From: UBA1046 sp050945515
GTDB taxonomy: Bacteria; Bacillota; Clostridia; Saccharofermentanales; DTU023
Assembly (NCBI GenBank): GCA_050945515.1
Contig: JBMNTB010000002.1
Location: 1-64,000, forward strand
Reading direction: 5' to 3'
Length of the DNA: 64,000 nucleotides
The translations under genes were made by a program, and so were the position numbers. Below, piece by piece: positions 9,088-17,724 of this stretch; position 1 is the first letter of the stretch; every line of letters starts with the position of its first letter. The notes below the pieces were generated by a model that was not told where the DNA came from, did no database searches, and saw nothing but the letters and a program-made list of their open reading frames with translations.

Positions 9088-9621
9088 ATAGGCAAGCGAA
9101 ACAGGCACATCATTAACGAGGACATCCGCTTCTCCAAAGTCAGGGTAGTTGATGCTAATGGAGAAATGATTGGGATCATTCCAATTGAAGATGCACTGGA
9201 CAAGGCCCGTCAAGTAGGGCTTGATCTGGTCCTCGTATCACCGAATCCACAAAATCCTGTGGCGAAAATTATGGATTACGGTAAATATGCCTACGATCAG
9301 GCAAAGCGAGAAAGAGAAGCCAGGCGGAATCAAAAAACTACCACCGTCAAAGAAGTACAGCTCAAATTGACTACCGAGGAGCACGATTTGGATTTTAAGG
9401 TTCGAAATGCCAAGCGCTTCCTCAATGATGGCGATCGAGTCAAGGTAGTGATCAGATTCCGAGGCAGGGAGATGGCTCATCAGGAGCAGGGTTATGATGT
9501 GATGAAAAACTTTGCCGAGGCCAGCTCTGATTCCGGGCTGGTGGATCGCCCGCCCCGAATTGAGGGTCGTCATATGATTATGTATCTGGCACCTCATAAG
9601 GATAAGGCGAAAACTAACTAA
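9088..9621 (+). CDS. infC: Translation initiation factor IF-3
   Basis: IF-3 binds the 30S subunit and checks start-codon pairing. The 177-residue product has the N-terminal domain (INEDIR...VRVVDANGEMIGI), a basic linker and the C-terminal domain (KEVQLKLTTEEHDLDFKVRNAKRFL, and VKVVIRFRGREM). The first in-frame ATG (9166) would remove the conserved N-terminus, so initiation must be at a rare codon. ATA at 9088 lies four bases after AAGGAG and gives the expected length; ATT (9085, 9112) or ATC (9109) are alternatives. Rare start codons in infC are known in E. coli and allow IF-3 to repress itself. First gene of the L35/L20 operon. Confidence 0.93.
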   Translation: MGKRNRHIINEDIRFSKVRVVDANGEMIGIIPIEDALDKARQVGLDLVLVSPNPQNPVAKIMDYGKYAYDQAKREREARRNQKTTTVKEVQLKLTTEEHDLDFKVRNAKRFLNDGDRVKVVIRFRGREMAHQEQGYDVMKNFAEASSDSGLVDRPPRIEGRHMIMYLAPHKDKAKTN

Positions 9622-9669
9622 GTGAATAAATAGTAGCAATGTATATACAATGAGAGGATGGGATGCAAT

Positions 9670-9870
9670 ATGCCTAAAATGAAATCACACAGTTCATCTA
9701 AAAAAAGATACAAAATTACCGGTACGGGTAAATTTATACGTGCTCAGGCCGGTAAGAGGCATATATTGACCAAGAAAACTGCCAAACGGAAACGTCAGCT
9801 ACGCGGGCCGGCCCAGGTTGACAAAACATATGTCAAGAACTTGCGCAAGCTGCTTCCCTATGCGGACTAA
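9670..9870 (+). CDS. rpmI: 50S ribosomal protein bL35
   Basis: This small basic protein of the large ribosomal subunit has 66 residues. It starts MPKMKSHSSSKKRYKITGTG, the canonical bL35 N-terminus, and continues with GKRHILTKKTAKRKRQLRG. An in-frame ATG at 9658 would add four unusual residues. The internal ATG at 9670 matches the family start and lies downstream of AGAGG. It sits between infC and rplT, the universal order in this operon. Confidence 0.95.
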   Translation: MPKMKSHSSSKKRYKITGTGKFIRAQAGKRHILTKKTAKRKRQLRGPAQVDKTYVKNLRKLLPYAD

Positions 9871-9908
9871 GTGAAAGAATTTGCTGATTATTAGCAGGAG
9901 GTCAAATT

Positions 9909-10262
9909 ATGTCAAGAGTAAAACGAGGCGTTAGTGCAAGGGCACGCCATAAAAAAGTCCTTAAGCAGGCAAAAGGCTATTTCGGTCGTAAAAGCAAACT
10001 GTTCAGAGTTGCTAACCAGGCTGTTCTTAAGTCAGGCAATTATGCCTATAGAGACAGACGCAGAAAAAAGCGCGATTTCAGAAGACTCTGGATTGCTAGG
10101 ATTAATGCTGCCAGCCGTCAAAATGGACTCAGTTATTCTAAATTCATCAATGGGTTGAAAAAGGCCGGTATCGGTCTGGATCGTAAAATTTTGGCTGATA
10201 TGGCCGTTAACGACAAAGAGGGTTTTGCCTCTTTGGTTGAACAGGCACAGGCTCAATTATAG
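9909..10262 (+). CDS. rplT: 50S ribosomal protein bL20
   Basis: bL20 is an early-assembly 23S rRNA-binding protein, and in Bacillota it also represses its own operon through the leader. The 117-residue sequence is canonical: RVKRGVSARARHKKVLKQAKGY at the N-terminus, YRDRRRKKRDFRRLWIARINAA in the middle and the C-terminal RNA-binding helix domain. AGGAGG lies six to eight bases before the ATG. It is the last gene of the operon, followed by a strong terminator. Confidence 0.96.
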   Translation: MSRVKRGVSARARHKKVLKQAKGYFGRKSKLFRVANQAVLKSGNYAYRDRRRKKRDFRRLWIARINAASRQNGLSYSKFINGLKKAGIGLDRKILADMAVNDKEGFASLVEQAQAQL

Positions 10263-10287
10263 GAAAAACATTTGCTTGTATTCTTTG

Positions 10288-10322
10288 GGGGTTGTCCTGC
10301 TGTGGGATAACCCTTATTTTTG
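10288..10322 (+). terminator. Intrinsic terminator of infC operon
   Basis: GGGTTGTCC and GGGATAACCC pair with one G-U wobble around the loop TGCTGT, followed by TTATTTTT. It closes the operon 25 bases after rplT. Confidence 0.85.
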
Positions 10323-10331
10323 CGGCTTTAT

Positions 10332-10360
10332 TTGGCGCTCAGGACTTACTTTGCTAGAAT
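10332..10360 (+). promoter_or_regulatory. Promoter of the SpoU methylase gene
   Basis: TTGGCG (10332-10337) and TAGAAT (10355-10360) are separated by 17 bases, directly after the rplT terminator. The predicted start leaves a leader of only about ten bases. Confidence 0.5.
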
Positions 10361-10376
10361 TTAAGAGTGAAGCAAG

Positions 10377-11189
10377 ATGGAAAATATAGTGAGAGTGAAA
10401 TCCAGTCAGGATGAGCTGTTCCGGCGTATACGCAATCTGATACGGAATAGTTCCAAGAGAAGAGACGATCTGCTCTTGATTGAAGGCAGACGTCAGCTGC
10501 TTGCTGCCTTGGACAGCGGGCTGGAGGCTGAATATCTGATCTTCGCCCACAATGCCAATGGTGAAGACCTGATCCGCGAGGTCTTGGGAAAATACCCTCA
10601 GAAACTACAGCCGATAGGTATGAAGCCATCTTTGTTTGCAGAACTGGCCGCAACCAGAAATAGCCAGGGGATCATCATGTTGGCTAAAATGCCTCCTCTG
10701 GAATCAGAACCGGCAATCATACTGGCCGCCGGCGGCCCGATATTGATCTTGGAGAATATCCAAGATCCGGGCAATACGGGAACTTTAATCAGAACCGCCG
10801 CTGCTTTCGGTTTTGCGGCAGTGATCATAACGGAAGGCGGTTGCCAGCCTTTTAATGACAAGGCGTTGCGGGCCAGCATGGGAGCTGCTTTTCGTTTGCC
10901 CCTGCTAACCGACTGTTGCTTGACAGATATTATTCCCGTGCTTAAGGACTATCATTATCAGCTGTTTGCTGCAGATATGCAGGGACTGTCGGTTTATGAG
11001 GTTGAAATTTCGGAACATAAGAATATTGCCTTGCTCCTAGGCAACGAAGGAGCCGGCATCAGTGATCTGGCCAGAGCCAGTTTCCGCCTGGTCTCTGTGC
11101 CGATGACGGGGGCCGTTGAATCACTCAATGTGGCCATGGCGGGCACGATTCTCTGCTGGGAATTATTTCGGCACAGAAAAAGGTCCTGA
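10377..11189 (+). CDS. SpoU/TrmH-family RNA 2'-O-methyltransferase
   Basis: These SPOUT enzymes methylate a ribose 2'-OH in rRNA or tRNA using S-adenosylmethionine. The 270-residue protein has an N-terminal substrate-binding domain (about 20-100; LLLIEGRRQLLAALDSG). The knotted SpoU domain carries all three motifs: ILENIQDPGNTGTLIRTA (motif 1), LLLGNEGAGIS (motif 2) and VPMTGAVESLNVAMAGTI (motif 3). A 23S rRNA guanosine methylase role, as in RlmB/TsnR relatives, is likely but the target base cannot be assigned. Its last codons overlap a terminator used by the opposing tRNA-Glu gene. Confidence 0.88.
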   Translation: MENIVRVKSSQDELFRRIRNLIRNSSKRRDDLLLIEGRRQLLAALDSGLEAEYLIFAHNANGEDLIREVLGKYPQKLQPIGMKPSLFAELAATRNSQGIIMLAKMPPLESEPAIILAAGGPILILENIQDPGNTGTLIRTAAAFGFAAVIITEGGCQPFNDKALRASMGAAFRLPLLTDCCLTDIIPVLKDYHYQLFAADMQGLSVYEVEISEHKNIALLLGNEGAGISDLARASFRLVSVPMTGAVESLNVAMAGTILCWELFRHRKRS

Positions 11190-11206
11190 GCGAAAGATCA
11201 GGACCT
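11177..11206 (-). terminator. Terminator of tRNA-Glu, overlapping the methylase 3' end
   Basis: AGGTCCTGA and TCAGGACCT form a perfect 9-bp stem around an 8-base loop. On the minus strand it is followed by TTTTTC. The stop codon of the SpoU methylase lies inside the stem. On the plus strand no T-run follows, so it mainly serves the tRNA. Confidence 0.75.
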
Positions 11207-11207
11207 C

Positions 11208-11282
11208 TGGTGACCCTAAGGAGAATCGAACTCCTGATTCCGCCTTGAGAGGGCGGCGTCTTAACCGCTTGACCATAGGGCC
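11208..11282 (-). tRNA. tRNA-Glu (anticodon CUC)
   Basis: The minus strand folds into a cloverleaf. The acceptor GGCCCTA pairs with TAGGGTC. The anticodon stem CCGCC/GGCGG encloses loop CTCTCAA (anticodon CTC, reading GAG). The T-arm includes GTTCGATTC, and CCA is encoded at the 3' end. It stands alone, convergent with the upstream methylase gene, and has its own promoter and terminator. Confidence 0.93.
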
Positions 11283-11297
11283 GAGGCAAGCTCGCAT

Positions 11298-11326
11298 ATT
11301 ATAGCAATTCAAGTTTACCGATGCAA
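11298..11326 (-). promoter_or_regulatory. Promoter of tRNA-Glu
   Basis: On the minus strand TTGCAT (11326-11321) and TATAAT (11303-11298) are separated by 17 bases. The predicted start lies about ten bases before the mature tRNA 5' end. Confidence 0.65.
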
Positions 11327-11344
11327 GCGCAGGAGGTGACAGAG

Positions 11345-13102
11345 ATGGACGAATTGAATCAAGCCGAGCGCTGGGATCTGGACTCTCTATATGCCGGACT
11401 GTCAGATCCAAGTTTTGTCAGTGATCAGATAAAAATGCAGGAATTGGCTGAGAAAGGTTCTCAACTGTTGCAGTTGCCCCTGCCGGACAGATTGTCAGCC
11501 GGCCTGGAGTGGTGGGAAGAACAGCATATTCTGCGCAAGAAGATTTTCCCTTATCTAATTCTAAGAAATTCTGAGGATAGCTCTGATTTAGAGGTTAGAG
11601 CGGAACTGAAGAGATATCGGCAGTACCAAGCTGCGGTTGATTTAGTCATTGTTGGTCTTAAAAAGACTATCGCTGAAGTAAATTTGGCGGAATTTCTGGC
11701 TGTCAATCCGCACTGGCGGGATTATGAGTTCTTTCTCAAACAAATTCAAATTAGGGCCGAGCGCTTGCTGACCGAGGAGACAGAACGATTGCTGTCTGCC
11801 GTGACCAATTCCAGTGTTCAGAACTGGGTCCAGCTGATATCTGATTTGACCTCGCAGCAAACAATTATATTTGATGGTAAGACTATTGGCCTCGGTCGGC
11901 TTAATGCGCTGCAAAAAGATACTGATCGCAATCTTAGACAACGCGCCTATCAAAAGGAATTGGAAATATATGCCGGGATTGAATTGCCTGCTGCCTATGC
12001 TCTGAACAGTATCAAGTCATATGCTGCCGCTATGGCTAAGACCAGAGGTTATAGTGAAGCTTTAGCGGAAACTCTGAGTTTATCCCGTCTTAAGCGTGAG
12101 ACTCTGGATAGTCTTCTGCAGACTGTCCGGCAATATCTGCCCCTTTTTCAGCAATTTTTACAGGCCAAAAGCCGGCTGATCTCCGGCCGGAACCAAATCG
12201 CCTGGTACGATTTGTGGGCTCCTGTGGGTGAGAGCAGACAAAAATTCAGTCCCCAAGAAGCGGAGGAACTGATTGTTAATATTTTCAGCGACTTGCACCC
12301 GCCCCTGTCCAGATTGATAAAAAGAGCATTTGAGGAGCACTGGATTGATTTTTATCCCAGACTGAATAAAACAGGAGGATCTTCTTTTTGCTTCAATTTG
12401 CCCATGCACTGTCAATCCAGAATTCTGACCAATTTTACCGGTGATCTGGGCTCGGTTAAGACTCTAGTACATGAGCTGGGACATGCCTACCATGGCAGCA
12501 TTATCTGCCAACATAGACCCTTGAATCAGGAATATACTCTACCTTTAGCCGAAACAGCCTCGACTTTTAATGAAACGCATTTTTATCTGGCTCTGTTAGA
12601 GTGTCAACAAGAGGCAGAAGAGCGTATTTCTCTCCTCAATGATTGCATTTCCGCCGCTGTTCTATTCATTTGCGATATGTATGCACGCTTTTGTTTTGAA
12701 CAGGAAGTGTTTAAGGCCTGCGAGCAGAGATTTTTAGCACCGGCTACTCTTTGCCGTCTGATGTCGGATGCCCAGCGGGAAGCCTATGGTGAAGCGCTGG
12801 ATCCGGGCCTGGACCATCCCTATCAATGGATTGCCAAGGATCATTATTATTCACTGAGAGTCAACTATTATAATTTTCCCTATACATTCGGCACACTCTT
12901 TGCCGTCGGACTCTATCACAAATTCCGGCAAGAGGGGACCGACTTTATGGCTAAATATGATCGCCTATTGGCCGGTACCGCCACTTCCTCCTGCGAAGAT
13001 GCAGCCCTCAGTATCGGTCTGGATCTGACAACAGAAGATTTCTGGCTGGAGAGCTTGAGCCACTACGCTGATTTGATCCGGGAATTCCTCCGGCTAGCCT
13101 GA
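11345..13102 (+). CDS. M3-family oligoendopeptidase (PepF-like)
   Basis: M3 peptidases are cytoplasmic zinc metallopeptidases that degrade short peptides. The 585-residue protein has the zinc motif HELGH (in LVHELGHAYHG) in the C-terminal half, with the second zinc ligand region (ETASTFNETHF) downstream as in PepF. An N-terminal oligopeptidase F domain precedes it (about 110-180). The start chosen is ATG 11345, five bases after AGGAGGTGA. An in-frame ATG at 11321 lies upstream of that SD and inside the tRNA-Glu -35 box, so it is less likely. It is probably monocistronic or linked to the following membrane genes. Confidence 0.88.
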   Translation: MDELNQAERWDLDSLYAGLSDPSFVSDQIKMQELAEKGSQLLQLPLPDRLSAGLEWWEEQHILRKKIFPYLILRNSEDSSDLEVRAELKRYRQYQAAVDLVIVGLKKTIAEVNLAEFLAVNPHWRDYEFFLKQIQIRAERLLTEETERLLSAVTNSSVQNWVQLISDLTSQQTIIFDGKTIGLGRLNALQKDTDRNLRQRAYQKELEIYAGIELPAAYALNSIKSYAAAMAKTRGYSEALAETLSLSRLKRETLDSLLQTVRQYLPLFQQFLQAKSRLISGRNQIAWYDLWAPVGESRQKFSPQEAEELIVNIFSDLHPPLSRLIKRAFEEHWIDFYPRLNKTGGSSFCFNLPMHCQSRILTNFTGDLGSVKTLVHELGHAYHGSIICQHRPLNQEYTLPLAETASTFNETHFYLALLECQQEAEERISLLNDCISAAVLFICDMYARFCFEQEVFKACEQRFLAPATLCRLMSDAQREAYGEALDPGLDHPYQWIAKDHYYSLRVNYYNFPYTFGTLFAVGLYHKFRQEGTDFMAKYDRLLAGTATSSCEDAALSIGLDLTTEDFWLESLSHYADLIREFLRLA

Positions 13103-13199
13103 CACCCCCGGCGTTATTATTGCCACTCCGCGGTTTTGTTGATAAACTGAAAGATACATCTTGTGATATATTTAGCGAAATAATTATGGGGGTCGGAGT

Positions 13200-13595
13200 A
13201 TGTTGTCAATGCGAGCCAGAAAAGCTGTTTTCGGGCTTGGGGTATTTTTTCTTATAATTGCTTTTTTTTCAAAATTTACCCAGGTGGACAAGAAAACTGT
13301 GCGCACATTCCTGGCGGTGGGGGGCGAACATAATACAGGACTGTATTTAATGATTGTACTGCCCTTGCTTATCGTGTTGGCAGTCAATATCCTGAATCTG
13401 CTCCGGAGTGATAAAGTATTACGTGTCATCGCATTGACTGTGAATATCCTCGGCATTGTCTGGGGTATAATTCTTTATTATGCTTTGGCAGCGGATTCAT
13501 CATTGAAGACCACACCTGCTTTATTTCTCATCATCGCCGGAGCTGTTTTTTTCTTTGGTGCTCTCATGACACATCCCGACTATGATGAAGAGTAA
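13200..13595 (+). CDS. Unknown four-helix membrane protein
   Basis: I do not recognise this 131-residue protein. It has four hydrophobic segments (about residues 8-24, 46-67, 76-97 and 104-122) and ends in an acidic tail (HPDYDEE). No catalytic motif is visible. GGGGGTCGGAG lies just upstream of the ATG. It is followed after 52 bases by another multi-pass membrane protein, so the two may act together. A real gene is supported by the SD site, the coding-like composition and the lack of alternative frames. Confidence 0.7.
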   Translation: MLSMRARKAVFGLGVFFLIIAFFSKFTQVDKKTVRTFLAVGGEHNTGLYLMIVLPLLIVLAVNILNLLRSDKVLRVIALTVNILGIVWGIILYYALAADSSLKTTPALFLIIAGAVFFFGALMTHPDYDEE

Positions 13596-13647
13596 TAGCG
13601 GACAGAACAAAAACTTGTACTGCCGGACCTTGTGAGAGGGGGACTGT

Positions 13648-14655
13648 ATGCCAGATACAAATGTGATCAATAATTCCGACAATTCTGTGACATTACCTCG
13701 CTTGGCGACATTTGGCGGGGTTGTCTCAGAGAAGGCAGAACGGACAGTCGAGACCATTCAACGAAAGGATTTGAGATTTAGGATCTTAAATGCCCTGACG
13801 GCTGCAGTTTTTGCCTATCCTTGGATTTTATTTTTCAAGGCGATCAAATTGATGGATATGAACCGGATAACCTGGGTCGATTTTCTGATCATGATAATAT
13901 TTCTTTTGACTTGCTTTGGCTTTGCAGTCAATTCGCGCAAAACAGGACGTTCCTTTTCCGGTTATCTGATCTATCCTTATGTACTGGCGGCTCTGATGCC
14001 GGTGCTGATTTATCTGGGACGTCTCCTGCCCCGAGTAGGTTCGGGTCTGATGAGAGAAGGTTTGGGCGGGGCTGTCAAATCCGCTATACGGATAAACAAG
14101 GGGCTTTTTTCTCAGGCCGGTTTTTTCTTTATCTTGTTTTTGGTTGCCTCAATAGTGCTGGCCATGGTTTCATTATTTGAACTTTTATCTATAAGACGTT
14201 TGTTTTTTTCGCTGCGTCGGGAGCATTACCGGATAGTGCGTATCTTAGAAGAGGCGACAATCCTGAAGATTGTACGTTTCCTGGGCCTGATAAATCTGCT
14301 CTATCTGATTGTTATGATCGCCTATTACTATCATTATGCTATCTCGACACCGGGTTATAATCATTGGATTACAGGAATCATGACCATAGTATTTGCCTTC
14401 GTCTTTTTCAATATGCTGGCGAATCTCTATACCGTAATTAAGTATGATACTTACAATGTCCGCACCGGTCCGTTCTTGTTTATTTATGGCCTGACCATTG
14501 CTCTGATGCAGTTTACCAGCGTGGCCGGCCTGCCGATCATACGTACCGCGAGTGGAACTCTGCAGCCAATGAGCATTCTTGGTATGGTGTATTTTTTCTT
14601 TCTCAGTACGGGCATTTTTTGCTCATTACTTGGTTCTTACTTCACCAAAGCATAG
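13648..14655 (+). CDS. Unknown polytopic membrane protein
   Basis: This 335-residue protein has about eight hydrophobic segments (roughly 47-66, 80-98, 107-130, 158-182, 210-232, 241-262, 273-292 and 303-330). The N-terminal 45 residues are polar and probably cytoplasmic. It lacks recognisable transporter or enzyme motifs. AGAGGGGGA lies five to six bases before the ATG. The gene follows another small membrane protein and ends at a strong terminator, so the pair forms a small envelope-protein unit of unknown role. Confidence 0.72.
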   Translation: MPDTNVINNSDNSVTLPRLATFGGVVSEKAERTVETIQRKDLRFRILNALTAAVFAYPWILFFKAIKLMDMNRITWVDFLIMIIFLLTCFGFAVNSRKTGRSFSGYLIYPYVLAALMPVLIYLGRLLPRVGSGLMREGLGGAVKSAIRINKGLFSQAGFFFILFLVASIVLAMVSLFELLSIRRLFFSLRREHYRIVRILEEATILKIVRFLGLINLLYLIVMIAYYYHYAISTPGYNHWITGIMTIVFAFVFFNMLANLYTVIKYDTYNVRTGPFLFIYGLTIALMQFTSVAGLPIIRTASGTLQPMSILGMVYFFFLSTGIFCSLLGSYFTKA

Positions 14656-14681
14656 ATTTTAACTGAGGTGCAATTTGTTAC

Positions 14682-14720
14682 GAAACAGGACTTTGTCGGA
14701 CGGAAGTCCTGTTTCTTTAT
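14682..14720 (+). terminator. Strong intrinsic terminator before uvrA
   Basis: GAAACAGGACTT and AAGTCCTGTTTC form a perfect 12-bp stem around a 10-base loop, followed by TTTAT. It ends only 22 bases before the uvrA start used here, so uvrA needs a promoter in or after the hairpin. Confidence 0.85.
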
Positions 14721-14723
14721 CTG

Positions 14724-14734
14724 TGTGCTAAAAT
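14724..14734 (+). promoter_or_regulatory. Extended -10 promoter of uvrA
   Basis: TGTGCTAAAAT matches the extended -10 consensus TRTGN-TATAAT with one mismatch. No -35 box is visible; that region is the terminator stem. Transcription would start at about 14741-14742, at the ATG chosen for uvrA. Confidence 0.5.
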
Positions 14735-14741
14735 GTATCGC

Positions 14742-17657
14742 ATGGATTCGCAGATTCGTATTAGAGGTGCCAGAGAGCACAATCTGAAAAATATTGATGT
14801 CGATATTCCTCGGAATCGACTGGTGGTTCTGACCGGTCTGTCAGGATCGGGTAAGTCTTCGCTCGCCTTTGACACGATCTATGCCGAAGGACAGCGCCGC
14901 TATGTAGAATCACTGTCTTCATATGCCAGGCAGTTCCTAGGTCAAATGGAGAAACCGGATGTCGATCAGATAGATGGTCTGTCACCGGCGATTGCCATTG
15001 ATCAGAAGACTACCAGCAAGAACCCGCGTTCCACGGTCGGTACTGTTACGGAGATCTACGACTATCTGCGCCTACTGTATGCCCGGGTGGGCACATTGCA
15101 TTGCCCGGTATGCGGTCAAGTCATTCAACGGCAGTCAATCGATCAGATCACCAATCGCTTACTGGAATGGCCGGACAAAACGCGGTTTATCATTATGGCT
15201 CCGGTTGTGCGCGGGCGCAAAGGTGAATTTGCCAAATTGCTTAAGAAGTATTGGCAAGAAGGTTTTGTGCGGGTTCGGGTGGATGGCGAGTTCCGTGATC
15301 TGGAAGAAGATATCAAGTTAGAACTGCATAAGAAACATGATATCGAAATTGTGGTTGACCGCTTGGTTAAACGTGAAGGCTTTGAGAGCAGGCTAACAGA
15401 TTCGTTGGAAACGGCATTGGAGTTGGCAGAAGGTCTGGTTCTGGTACAGTATCAATTACCACGGGAAGATCAGGATGGCGATGAGAAGCTACAGGGTGAA
15501 GTGATGTTTTCAGAGCGTTTCAGTTGTCCGGACTGTGATATTGATATCGACGAAATCTCGCCCAGATCATTCAGTTTTAATAATCCCTTCGGTGCCTGTC
15601 CGCATTGTTTCGGAATCGGTGAGCTGCGCGAGATCAATCCTGATCTGATCATCTCTAATGATAAATTGTCGTTAAATGAGGGCGCTATACAGATAGCAGG
15701 CTGGCGGGTTCATGAGAAGAAGAGCTGGGGCAGAGCTTTTATTAAAGCTTTAGCGGAAAAGTATGATTTTTCGCTGGATACACCTGTACGTGATCTACCG
15801 GACGAAATTAGAGAAATCATCCTTTTTGGTGACGGTAAAATGCTGACGATTGATACCAGTAAAACTCGCTACCCGCGCTCTAAACCTTATAAAACCAAAT
15901 GGCAGGGGATCGTAGCCTCTGTGTCCAAGAGATGGCAGGAGACTAATTCAGATGAGATGAAGGCCTATTATGAGGATTATCTCTCGATATCAACCTGTCC
16001 TGTCTGTCATGGCGCCAGATTAAAGAAAGAGAGCCTCTCAGTTACCTGCGGTGGCTTGAATATTTACGAATTGACTATGTTGCCGATCGGACAGGCCCTG
16101 ACCTTTCTGAAAAATATCTCTTGGGCACCTGAGCAATTGTTGATTGCTGAAGCTATTATGCGAGAGTTGGAAGCCAGACTCGGTTTTCTGATCGAAGTCG
16201 GTCTCTATTATTTGACATTGGCTAGAGCTTCAGCCACATTATCAGGCGGTGAGGCACAGCGCATCAGGCTGGCAACGCAGATTGGTTCGGGTCTGGCTGG
16301 CGTGCTCTATATTTTGGATGAACCGAGTATAGGTCTGCATCAACGAGATAATAAGCGCTTGCTGGCGACGCTGGAAAAACTGCGAGATCTCGGTAATACT
16401 GTGATTGTCGTTGAGCATGATGAAGAGACGATCTGGGCGGCCGATCATGTAATTGATATCGGTCCCGGAGCGGGGGAGCTGGGCGGCAGAATTGTTGCCG
16501 CAGGCAAACCCGCTAGCATAGCCGATAACGAGCAATCATTGACAGGGCAATATCTGTCCGGGCGCCGGATGATTCCGGTACCGGCCAAACGGCGGCCCCC
16601 CGGTGCCAGCTGGCTGAATATTAGAGGAGCCAGAGAAAATAATCTCAAAAATTTGGATATAGATATTCCGCTGGGTTTGTTTACTTGTGTGACAGGGGTT
16701 TCCGGTTCGGGTAAGAGTTCTTTGGTTTTAAATGTTGTGCTGAGGGTTCTGGCCCACAAATTGAATCGGGCGCACAAGACTGATGTCAAAGTATCAGATG
16801 TCATAGGACTGGAACAGCTGGATAATGTGATTGCCATTGATCAGTCACCGATCGGCAGAACACCGCGCTCAAATCCGGCAACTTATACAGGCGTTTTCGA
16901 TCTGATTCGGGACTTGTTTTCACAGACCAGAGAAGCTAGAGCCAGGGGATACAAGCCGGGGCGCTTTAGCTTTAATGTCAGTGGCGGCCGTTGCGAAGCT
17001 TGCCGGGGCGATGGTGTCAACAAGATTGAAATGCATTTTTTGCCGGATGTCTATGTAAAATGTGAGGTTTGCCAAGGCAAGAGATATAATCGTGAGACAT
17101 TGGAAGTCAAATACCGGGGCAAGTCGATTGCCGATGTGTTGGAGATGACAGTTGAAGAGGCTCTGGCCTTTTTTGAGCCACTGCCTCGGATAGCCAAAAA
17201 ATTGAAAACACTATTTGATGTGGGCCTGGGTTATATTCGTCTCGGCCAGCCATCGACGGAACTTTCGGGCGGTGAAGCGCAAAGGGTCAAATTGGCAACA
17301 GAATTGTCCAGACGTAGCACAGGGCGTACATTCTATATCCTGGACGAACCTACCACGGGGCTGCATGCTGCCGACGTTCATCGTCTGACCCAGATTCTCC
17401 AGCGTCTGGTCGCCGGAGGCAATACGGTTGTAGTGATTGAGCATAATCTCGATGTGATCAAGACAGCTGATTGGATTATTGATCTGGGTCCGGAGGGTGG
17501 GGATGGCGGCGGCGAGCTAGTCGTGGCAGGAACCCCGGAAGATGTAGCCAAACATCAAAGCTCTTATACCGGGCAGTATCTGGCTAAGATCCTAGCCCGC
17601 AAGGTTTTGCCGGATGTTCTGACCGAGCCGGAGGTTATTGCCGGCAGTGGCAGCTGA
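14742..17657 (+). CDS. uvrA: Excinuclease ABC subunit A
   Basis: UvrA is the damage-scanning ATPase of nucleotide excision repair and loads UvrB. The 971-residue protein has two ABC ATPase modules. The first has Walker A GLSGSGKSS and signature LSGGEAQRIRLATQIG; the second has GVSGSGKSS and LSGGEAQRVKLATELS. It also has the UvrA zinc modules (CPVC; CPDC...CPHC; CPVCHGARL; CEACRGDG...CEVCQGKRYN). ATG 14742 (MDSQIRIRGAREHNLKN) fits the usual N-terminus; ATG 14733 adds three residues. Neither has an SD site. The upstream terminator and extended -10 suggest a leaderless mRNA. No LexA box was recognised. Confidence 0.96.
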   Translation: MDSQIRIRGAREHNLKNIDVDIPRNRLVVLTGLSGSGKSSLAFDTIYAEGQRRYVESLSSYARQFLGQMEKPDVDQIDGLSPAIAIDQKTTSKNPRSTVGTVTEIYDYLRLLYARVGTLHCPVCGQVIQRQSIDQITNRLLEWPDKTRFIIMAPVVRGRKGEFAKLLKKYWQEGFVRVRVDGEFRDLEEDIKLELHKKHDIEIVVDRLVKREGFESRLTDSLETALELAEGLVLVQYQLPREDQDGDEKLQGEVMFSERFSCPDCDIDIDEISPRSFSFNNPFGACPHCFGIGELREINPDLIISNDKLSLNEGAIQIAGWRVHEKKSWGRAFIKALAEKYDFSLDTPVRDLPDEIREIILFGDGKMLTIDTSKTRYPRSKPYKTKWQGIVASVSKRWQETNSDEMKAYYEDYLSISTCPVCHGARLKKESLSVTCGGLNIYELTMLPIGQALTFLKNISWAPEQLLIAEAIMRELEARLGFLIEVGLYYLTLARASATLSGGEAQRIRLATQIGSGLAGVLYILDEPSIGLHQRDNKRLLATLEKLRDLGNTVIVVEHDEETIWAADHVIDIGPGAGELGGRIVAAGKPASIADNEQSLTGQYLSGRRMIPVPAKRRPPGASWLNIRGARENNLKNLDIDIPLGLFTCVTGVSGSGKSSLVLNVVLRVLAHKLNRAHKTDVKVSDVIGLEQLDNVIAIDQSPIGRTPRSNPATYTGVFDLIRDLFSQTREARARGYKPGRFSFNVSGGRCEACRGDGVNKIEMHFLPDVYVKCEVCQGKRYNRETLEVKYRGKSIADVLEMTVEEALAFFEPLPRIAKKLKTLFDVGLGYIRLGQPSTELSGGEAQRVKLATELSRRSTGRTFYILDEPTTGLHAADVHRLTQILQRLVAGGNTVVVIEHNLDVIKTADWIIDLGPEGGDGGGELVVAGTPEDVAKHQSSYTGQYLAKILARKVLPDVLTEPEVIAGSGS

Positions 17658-17671
17658 TAATTGTCAGCTTT
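17649..17671 (+). terminator. Weak hairpin at the uvrA 3' end
   Basis: CAGCTGA and TCAGCT pair around TAATTG, overlapping the uvrA stop codon. It is followed only by TTTGGG, so termination would be weak. Confidence 0.3.
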
Positions 17672-17724
17672 GGGCTGAGAAATCAATAAAGACGAATTGT
17701 CTGCAGATAAATTTCCCTAAAGTC

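Noticed and set aside
9166..9621. infC starting at the first ATG (9166)
   Set aside because: It would cut away the conserved IF-3 N-terminal segment (INEDIR...VRVVD), and no SD lies before it. The AUA start at 9088 fits the family.
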